Source of the DNA: Branchiostoma floridae | Lineage: Eukaryota; Chordata; Leptocardii; Amphioxiformes; Branchiostomatidae | Direction of reading: 5' to 3' | Assembly (NCBI RefSeq): GCF_000003815.2 | Contig: NC_049990.1 | Coordinates: forward strand, 17,941,221-17,976,827 | DNA length: 35,607 nucleotides | Shown: piece after piece, positions 1 to 9,400 of the stretch | Layout: each line of letters opens with the position of its first letter | Numbering within the stretch: position 1 is the first letter of the stretch | Notes under the pieces: model-generated | The model's database searches: none | Told to the model about the DNA's origin: nothing | Seen by the model: only the letters and a program-made list of their open reading frames with translations | Translations under genes and position numbers: made by a program

Positions 1-218
1 TCATACACAGTGCTAGGGTATATCAAGGTATCTCGAAGGGCAGAATTACTGTCAGAGAGGTCACAGACTGTGACTACAAATGACCTTTAAATGGCATCCC
101 TGGTCAATCATTTCATGCTTCCCAGTGTAAGAGCGTCAAGTCCGTCCAATTTCTTGGTGTCCAAATAACGCCATGACACATGCCTGGCTAAAAGCCTGCC
201 TTGTTTTTTTATCTGCAG

Positions 219-488
219 CTGTTGATGAGCAGAATGCCCAAACAAAAGAACACAAGGAGGAGGAGGAGGCATCAGCAGGGCAGCCCCCCTCCCCACACAC
301 CTCATCTGCTGCTACCGCTCCCCCGAAACCACCTTTCGTCTTCACCATGACGACCAGCGAGCCCTCCACCCCGCTCGCACCCTTAGCAACCATGGAGAAC
401 TCCTCTCCTGAGTCAACTGAAGAGGTGCCTGTTGCCGGGGCAACCAGTATCCAATCAGCATCATCCATCGCATTTTCCACAATTGAAG
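219..488 (+). CDS. DGKD/DGKH: DGK exon: acidic and Pro/Ser/Thr-rich linker
   Basis: Acceptor TTTTTTTATCTGCAG ends at 218 and donor GTAGGA starts at 489; phases are 1 and 1. The 90 residues include an EEEE cluster and then a Pro/Ser/Thr/Ala-rich stretch. They belong to the poorly conserved insert between the two catalytic halves of type II DGKs. No fold is recognisable. It is the first exon in the window; the reading frame in bases 173-218 is intronic. Confidence 0.75.
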
Positions 489-3400
489 GTAGGAAATCAA
501 GTGCTTTATAATCTTCAGACGTTGTACTATAATTATATTCAATTAAGATATGGACTGAAGCCACTAACACAAACTCCCCACCAGTCACAAAAAACTTGAA
601 ATGTTTAACTGATCCCTGTATTTGAATAGGTGTTGGAAGACCTGTTCGAAAAAGCACTCTAGAACCCATTCTTTAATTCGTTCATTAACTGACATCAACA
701 CCAGAAGATTTGAATACTAGAGTTTCCCAGACAGATCTGTCAGTCATACCCGGCAGTCATACGGATAGCACAATCGAACAGATGAGCGAACTACTATCTA
801 CATAGTAACCGAACTACATTTGTACTAGTACCCAGATAGTCATTTACCGACCTATTGGAAGTATTCACAAATCTCTCTATCCTGCAGGGTCGGAGGAAGC
901 CCGTGAGAGGAGCGACACAGTGTGCAGCCTCCGCAGCCCTCCCCCACCCCGGTACCCAGGCTACTCAGGTTACACTGGCTTACGGGGAAGGTTACAGGTC
1001 ACAGGTCAGACATGTCTCATTACTGGCAGTGTAAAGTGATTAGATTAACGAACATCATGCTACTCAATTCGTAGAGTCAAATATTGGACTGAAATCTAGG
1101 GGTAATGGGTTTGATTCCCAGCTAAATGCTAGAAAGGCACTCTACATGACGTTGTACAAGACTTGCCTCAACCCACGCAGGTGTATAATTGGGTACCTGA
1201 CTTCAGTTGGGGGGGGGGGGGGGTACATTTGTACATTGTAAAAAGCAGTGGGAGGCAAGCTACATGTATGGGCTCCACCTCCACCTAGGTAATTAAATGT
1301 CATTCAATTTACATGTCGTTAGATTTCCAAGCAGGCAACTGCAGAGCCAACCACCGACAAGGATCTAATGATAATACATATTTAATAACTGCCTTATTTT
1401 CGGAAATCCAAGACGGCTAAAGTTTACGACACATGGTCAACTATCCCAATCTTGCCTCAAGTCTGCAATAATATGACGATTGTGCAACCATGCCCTAACC
1501 TCCAGCTCTTCTGCTCCTAACAGATAAAGAAGCTCTTGCCCAGGAGAGAAGAGTCAGTAAGGGCAGCACCTTGAGTCAAGGTGTGTCTGACACCTCAAAG
1601 TCTCTGCAGAATATCGACAGGGCCACTAACAGGCAGGCAGTGACACAACTTCCAGGTGAGCAAGTTGTACAGTTTCTGTCATTAATCCAATAACAGTCAT
1701 TTGTTTCTCATGTACAGAAAAGAAAGTAATTCTTCAGCAATGAATGGTGTTATCATGTAGTATAGTATTATAGTGATTTGACAAATTTTCTATCTTAAGG
1801 CTCAAAATACCTGCACAGCTTCAATTTTACCTGCACAGTGCTCATAATACTTTTTTTTTCAGCCAGGTTGCTCAGGTAGCAACCACTTCCAAGTTACTAT
1901 TGCTTTTTGAAAATCAGCTACTTATCTATTCTCTTTTCTTCCAGTTACATGTAACTACATGTACTTGATGTTTTATCAAAAGTTAAATGTAAACAAAAAC
2001 TTATACAAAAAGGTGGAGTAAAAGCAGTGTTCGAACTGCAAAATTTCAGGTTGCACAGTGTGCTACGTGGGTTTAAAATGAAGTTGCGCCAAGCAAAATG
2101 TGGTTGTGTTTGCAAGTGTGCAAGTGGGTATTTTGATCACTGCTTCACTGACCTGCATATGCTAGTAGTGCCTCTTTTCGTATTTCAAGCCCTGAGAGAA
2201 TATGTTTGTTCCATGTTGCCCAGGTATTCGTAGCTCCATTGCCAGTAGTATAGCTGGTGGCTGCTTGGTAAGTAAGGTGCTGCTGGCCAATGCAGATGCC
2301 CTGTGTGCAGCAGCCACTCCCCTCATGGACCCAGAGACTGCTTCCCTGTAAGTATACAAATATCTGTGATAATAAGCCCATTCACAGATCCATCTGCACA
2401 TGCACAAGTCAAAGGTGAGGGCCCCTGAAACATAAAGACAACACATCTGCCATTTGTTTTGTTATGCAAACTGACCAACATGTACAGAGCATGGCCGAGA
2501 TAAGAAGAAGTCAGCGGTGTGCACCTTTTTCTTATGCATGCATAGTTGGATCTGTGGAAAGACTTTTTATTTCCTTAGTTTTTATTTTTGGCAACACCTC
2601 AGGAGTGAAGTTTTTTCTTCCACTTGAGGCAACAGCTGTTTTGGGCAATGCCTCTGAAGCTATTGTCTTCTTTTAGGCACCTTATAAGAATGACGAAATA
2701 TTTATAAAACGTTTAGTGATAAATGTCTTTCACACTTTTCTGGGTTAGTCAATTATTAGAGCTCCACAACAACACATAGAAGTGAGATTTTTTAAATTGA
2801 CCTAATGTGCCATGTGTTGGCTTGAGTGTCCTTGCTCACATCTTGTCTTGTCAAAAGAAATGGCCTGTAAGCATGCAGCAGTTAGAACCATGTACATGAC
2901 TTTGTAATAAACCACTAGTCGATAGAATGCCCTGGAGTAACTTGCTTATAGCTAAGATTCAGAGGTTGCAGGTTTGATTCCTCACAGGCTACACATTTTG
3001 TCCTTTGGAAAGGCACTTTACTCCAATTGTCCTCACTTCACCTAGGTCTAAAAATGGGTAGTTCACTAGGGAAGTAAAAGGTGGTGGAAGAAGAGGTATG
3101 GGCTCTCTCTTCCAATATTCTGTTCTAGACACAACAATCCACTACGGTACCTCAAAACAGCTATGTGACTCCCTTAACCTTCCAAGATCTGAGCATGACA
3201 CTCTAGCTTTAACATGGAGGCCATGTACATGTGTCTGTCCCCATGACAAATCAACTTGCCTGCTACCCCAGGCCGTATGTCCTCCACAGGGAGGGGTTCA
3301 GGGAAAAGTGCGTCATGAACAACTACTTCGGGATCGGCCTGGACGCCAAGATCACCCTGGAGTTCCACAACAAGCGGGAGGAGCATCCGGTCAAGTTCCG

Positions 3401-6400
3401 CAGCCGCACACGCAACTTCATGTGGTACGGCATGCTGGGAGGAAGGGAGATCCTGCAGAGAACGTACAGGAACCTGGAACAGAGGATACAGTTGGAGGTA
3501 CTGTTGGAAACATACTGTAAATGAGAAATGGTTGCAGTAGTTTTTGTTCCCATTTCCACTGTTACCTGAGTCAAAACGAAAACTCTAAACCACAGCAAAC
3601 ATTTATTCTATACCAGGGCAATGCATTGTAATTTCAACCACTCTGTCGCATGTGAAATCAAATCCCCGCAAACGTTTTGCGTTTTTATAGTACCACTTTT
3701 CTAGATAGTCATTTTTTGGATATTAAAAGAGAAGACTTGATCACTATAGCCCACGGACTGCATATAAGTGTAATTAGTCCTTGTTATTAACAGAAATAGT
3801 AAAGTCATTGTGTTTTGTTTATGCTGGAAGAATTATCTATTTTGAATGATATTTTGTTACTAAATGTCTGTCTTTTCTTGCAGTGTGATGGACAAAGAAT
3901 CCCTCTACCCAGTCTGCAAGGGATTGTTGTTCTGAACATACCCAGGTATACAATGTAGCTATATGTTCAATCTCATATATTCCACTACTCAGGCTTTCTT
4001 ATAAATGCCCTTCGTAAGCCTAATAACCGTTATACAGTACATAGAAAAAACTCAAGAGAACACTAGGTATATTGCTGTAAAAAAGGGATAGACTGAAGGA
4101 ATTTCCTTTTTTGTTATGGGGGCTATAGCACTACACAGTCTCTTTTATAGATATTCTATACTGAGTAAAATGTACGATCTTCCCACAGTTTTGGAGGAGG
4201 TGCCAACTTCTGGGGAGGGGTGAAAGAGGACGATGTAAGTTCTCTCTGTATACTACATTGACTTATGCGATGAAATATTATTGGTTAAGAGACCTCTAAA
4301 ATATATGCAAACAATGTATAAACTAATGATTATCATAACAAGATGATTAAAATGATTGTTAGCCTGGGTACCATCCTTTGCAGTAACCACTGGCTCAGTC
4401 TTTTCACTTGCTTTTCCTTGGTTTCCAAGCAAACAGATTGCGCCAGCTGTTACTACAGAGAATGGTACCCAGGCTACATGATTGTCTTATCAAAGTGCAA
4501 AGTCCAACAATTAGACGTCTTGTAGTTCAACAAGGAGCTATGTGACAAATAAAAGTGTTGTAAAATACTCCTATATGGAAGTCTTCACTACCAGACAACC
4601 TGAAAAGGGATTTCTTCAGAGCGATAGTTGAATCTATACTATTGTATGGCTCACCAGCTTGGACACTAACTAGGAAACTAGAAAGCAAGCTTGATGGTAC
4701 TTACACACGTATGCTGAGGGCCGTGCTTAACAAGTCATGGAAGCAACATCCTACCAAGGAACAGTTGTATGGCAATATTCCTGCCATATCAACCATCATC
4801 AGGGAGCGTAGGACCAGATTTGCCGGCCATTGTTTTAGAAACAAAGCTGAGCTTGCTAGTGAACTCATACTGTGGAAGCCAACACACGGGTATGCACATG
4901 CTGGGCGTCCTAGACTAACATACATAGACCAACTTGCACGTGATGTGGGGCTTCGGGTGGAGGACCTTAAGAACGCTATGGGGGACAGAGAAGTCTGGAA
5001 GGAGAGGGTGGACTTGGTCCGGGCAATCAGCCCGCGATGATGATGATGAAAATACTCCAGGACCTATCCTGTATGTTTAATGGTTCCTTCTTTGTGAATG
5101 TATGATTCAGATTTAATTCTTTTTTTGTATCCTTTTGTGTAAGGGCTTCTTTGGAAATCAACTGAATAACTGAAAGGACTATCCTAAAAATGTATAACTT
5201 GATAAGAGATAGAAAAGAAATTCTGTACTTTCATTGCAGAATTTTGTGGCGCCATCATTTGACGACAAGGTTCTGGAGGTGGTTGCGGTGTTCAGCAGCA
5301 CGCAGATGGCGTTCTCCCGCGTGATGAACCTGCAGCACCACCGCATCGTGCAATGTCGTACCATCAAGATCACCATCCAGGGCAGCGAGTCCGTACCGGT
5401 ACAGGTGGACGGGGAGGCCTGGATGCAACCGCCCGGGTACATCCGTATTGTCCACAAGAACCGCGCACAGATGCTCACCAGGGACAGGGTAGGTTACTGC
5501 ATTATTACAATCGTTACAGCTATAATCACCACAGGTTAGGAAAGTTTAACCAAGTGTTTTACATCCGTAGTGTCCACAAGACCCTTGCACAGATGCTCAT
5601 GACCAGGGACAGGGTAGGTTACATCTGAAAATACTTTCATCAGGTTGATAGAATATAGGATATAGGAGAATTCTTGTACACAACCAGGTTGAATTTGCTT
5701 ACGTTTCGGTGTCTATCAGACACCTTCCTCAGAGCTTCTGACTGGAGTTCTGCTTCGCGCAGCTACATGTAGCGAATGCAGGTGGGAACACTATCCCAAA
5801 CGTGGCCAAGTTTGTATCCCCCCTCGTCGCTGTTACAATATTCTTACCGCAACTGATTGAGTTAATTGCATAGCCAACGTTTCAGTGACTGCCATTCCCC
5901 TTCCTTACTACAGTGCAATACTAGACTTTGTACTGTAGGTGTCTTTTCTGCAGTCGATAGTATTGCCCTGACGAAGGTGAGAGAGACAGTCACCAAAGCA
6001 TCGGCTTGGTTAAAAAACGCTTTGTTGTGTAGAAATAACTTTGTTGTCCAGGAGCATTTTGATGAAACTATTCACACTGATATAGACATATCTGTTAGTA
6101 AAAAAGAGCTTCCATCTACTGAGATGTTTTAACATTTTATCAAACTCCTGTTACACAGTCGATGAGCTTCAGCCAAAGTTGTTGATCAAGGTGTTTGTCC
6201 TTTCCCCAGGCCTTTGAGAAGACCCTAATGTCCTGGACAGACAAGCAGAAGTTTGAGAAGATGATCCAAGGCCCCCTCATCAGTAATGAAGAGACGGCTG
6301 TGCTGGCGCCATTTGTCGATGCCTCCGTAGCTCTCATCAGATGGTGAGGCTTTCACATTTACTCCAAGTTTCTACAGTCAAACGTACAGAGTTTACGTGA

Positions 6401-9400
6401 AGACAGGATTTTAAAACACCAGTGGGAGTTGGATACTCCACCAAATAGATTTCATAGATTTAGAGTATAGGAATAGATTTGTAGAAAATGGGACAATTGT
6501 CTTAAAGCCCCCTTTACAAATCAAGAATTTAGCTCGGCCGAGTTGTTAGCGAGCTGTAAATTACGAGGAGGCNNNNNNNNNNNNNNNNNNNNNNNNNNNN
6601 NNNNNNNNNNNNNNNNNNNNNNNNNNNNNNNNNNNNNNNNNNNNNNNNNNNNNNNNNNNNNNNNNNNNNNNNCAAGGTCTACTCTCAGGGCAGGCTGGCA
6701 GACGTGAGTCTGGACAGTCTCCTTTTCAGTCCTCAATGATGACCTGGTGGGCTTTGATGGAACCTTTGCTAACTGATACACATGTATTGTGCTAGGGAGA
6801 CAGCCTGTATGTCCCGATTAGCATGTATGAATGTAGCGTTAGGATGTGTCGGGACATAGAGATGTAAAGAAATAGGGATGTCGAAACATAGGGGTGTCAG
6901 AATATTGGGACGTCAGAACATAATTACATAATGTAGGGGTGTCAAATAAAGGGATGTACATGTTGTAACTGTACCATGTTGCTGTGATTTCTGTAGCTGG
7001 TTACTAAAAAGGAGGCGGCAGACATGATTACGAGCACCGCCTGCCTGTACGCGGGGGTGGGGCAGATCATCGGCAGTATCGACAACATGGACGAAGACTT
7101 GGAGCGGAAGCTGGTGCACGCGCTGAACCTGGTGGACCAGGAGCTGCGCCGGGTGGAACAAGTACGTCTGGAGTAGTTTAGAACAAGATGTTTTGAGTTC
7201 AAATCCCCGCTGTCGTTGTTCACCTGACTGGAAAGAGTTGCAGTCCTAATAAGGATGGGGCATTAAGTCATGGTCCACTGTTCATTGTACTTATCGAAAA
7301 GAGCAACTTGAAGGAGAATTTCCCCAGTAATTGAACTTATAAATAATGTATGCCTTGCATCAGTTCTGTCATAGCCAATTTAAGATTAGCTTGACAGTTG
7401 GTTGAATTCATTGGGCTCATTGAAATCTGGTTTGAGGTCGGTTAATAGAATTTTCTTCTCCAAATTTTCTATGGCTATCAGTCCATCTTGTTCATGGAGT
7501 GACCTAGTCTCACGAGAGTGCGAGACTACGGTGAGACTTGCATGGTTCTCTGTCCCTCACTTTTTCTTCCTTTCACTTCCAGGTGCCAAGTCTGGCAGCT
7601 GCGCCGTTGCAGGGCTCTGCGGCAAGTCCCGTGGAGTACGCGTCGCCCCCGGCCCCCAGCAGGCCACAGCACTCCAGGTCCGCAGGCCACGTGTCTGCAT
7701 TGTTGGGTGTACAACCTTCTGATGAGGAGGTAAATATAGACTCATCTCTTTTTGTGTTCATGACTTCAAGTACTAGAGTTACCAAGCTAGGATTGACGTG
7801 TTCAAAAACTCAAATTTTCCCAGAACTATCGTAGAGTGGAATTCGTTATCACCAAGCACAGTAGGGGCATCTTCTCTGAATAGTTTTAAAGAACGCTTGC
7901 AGATAGATGTTGAAAAATTAGGTGTGACAGGTCGTTCAGTATAATATAACCAGCTGCTGCCGCACCACGTGCCTGCCAAAGTGTGTTATGCCAAAGGGCG
8001 GTTATAACGGCTATATAGTTACAGATACACCTGCAGATACAGATTCTTGAATCTTCGCACACAGCCTAGTGTTTCATTCAACTGACATTTCGGTGATGTC
8101 TGTCACCTTCGTTGGGGCATTGCTGACTGGTTCACATTGCTCTGCACCATAGGTGTCTCTACTGCATTTGGAATGTCATCTGTTAACACATCTGTAAACC
8201 AATACACATGTAAGATGTCAAAACTGGAGGTTCTGTTGCAGTACCATTACACACCACTAGGGGACTCCTTCTTCTTATAAAGACCTACCCACATTCGAAA
8301 TGATCTCAAAACAATCTATACACTACAGGCATTCTCTAGTTATCTTGACGACAGACACCAGCGTTGCAAACACACAACAGTCACTACAATACCCCTGTTT
8401 CACGGAGGTAAAAAAAATTATGTTCTTTCTCTGTTTAGTACCAAAGTGATTATGGGATGTCCCCTGTACCCAAGCAACGAACCAAGAGCTCCGGGAAGTT
8501 TGGCCTTGTCCGTAAACTCAGGAAGTCAAAAACCAAGGACAAGGAGAGGGAGAAGGAGAGAGAAGAGTCCTCCATGAAGGAGAGTGCCGGCAGTATGTCT
8601 GGTGTTTCTACAAGTAAGAATTATTTTGTATCTGCGTTAACTTTTACTCATATGTTTGTTGTATCTGATTTTCTGCCATTCTTACTTATTCTTATCAAGT
8701 ATAAAAGTACAATGAAAAAATATGAGTAATGCTTACTCATTAATTTGCTGTCTCCCTATTCATAAATAATTCCAAATGAGCAAAACAATCAAACCTTGTA
8801 GACCAACCAGCTATTGTAGCCAACTGCCTCTAGTTACAAGCCACATCAAAACAGTCCTGTCCAATTTTACAAAGTCATGATCCTCTGCTAAGCAACCAAT
8901 GGTCTAACCAGCAAGAACTTTTTTCTTTACTATTTTGCAGTCTCCAGAGGGCATTCACACCTCACTCAACAATCAAAATTGATTAAAATTGGGGCCAAGC
9001 TCAGCAGGGGCCATTTCAAATTGAGGATTCCTGCAGTCTCTGGCACTGTTGGCCTTTGAGTTCATTTTCAAAATGTGATTGGAAACTTATGTTACAATTT
9101 TAAACGCTGTATCCATACCCAAACGCTTACCAACAAGCTTTCAAGCAGTCCTCTAATCCTTATCAAGTTGAAATGACCCAAAGCCTAACTGAGATGGGGG
9201 CTGATTCCGACTTCCAAGCACCTTTGACCCTTTGCTGACGTCACACTTCCGGTCTGGATGTGTGACTTAGACTTTGGGTCATTTACCATTGTTGGAAAGC
9301 GCTTCATTTTGTGTATGGATATACAATGAGTTTAACAATGATTGTAACTTAATGTTGACCACCGTCACATTCGAGTGATTGGAAACTGAATGTGTTGTTT

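Noticed and set aside
136-669. 177-codon minus-strand ORF opposite the first DGK exon
   Set aside because: It overlaps a well-spliced + strand exon in antisense, has no family resemblance, and is a product of the exon's GC-rich composition.
952-957. GTACCC as donor of the exon starting at 888
   Set aside because: It gives phase 2, and the next exon then reads into a stop after one codon; phase 1 donors at 969 or 1005 are needed.
4343-4525. 60-codon ORF on the + strand
   Set aside because: It runs through a palindromic MITE inside a DGK intron and has no homology.
5866-6132. 88-codon ORF upstream of a DGK exon
   Set aside because: It sits in a dispersed repeat with hairpin core and has no splice or phase link to the gene.
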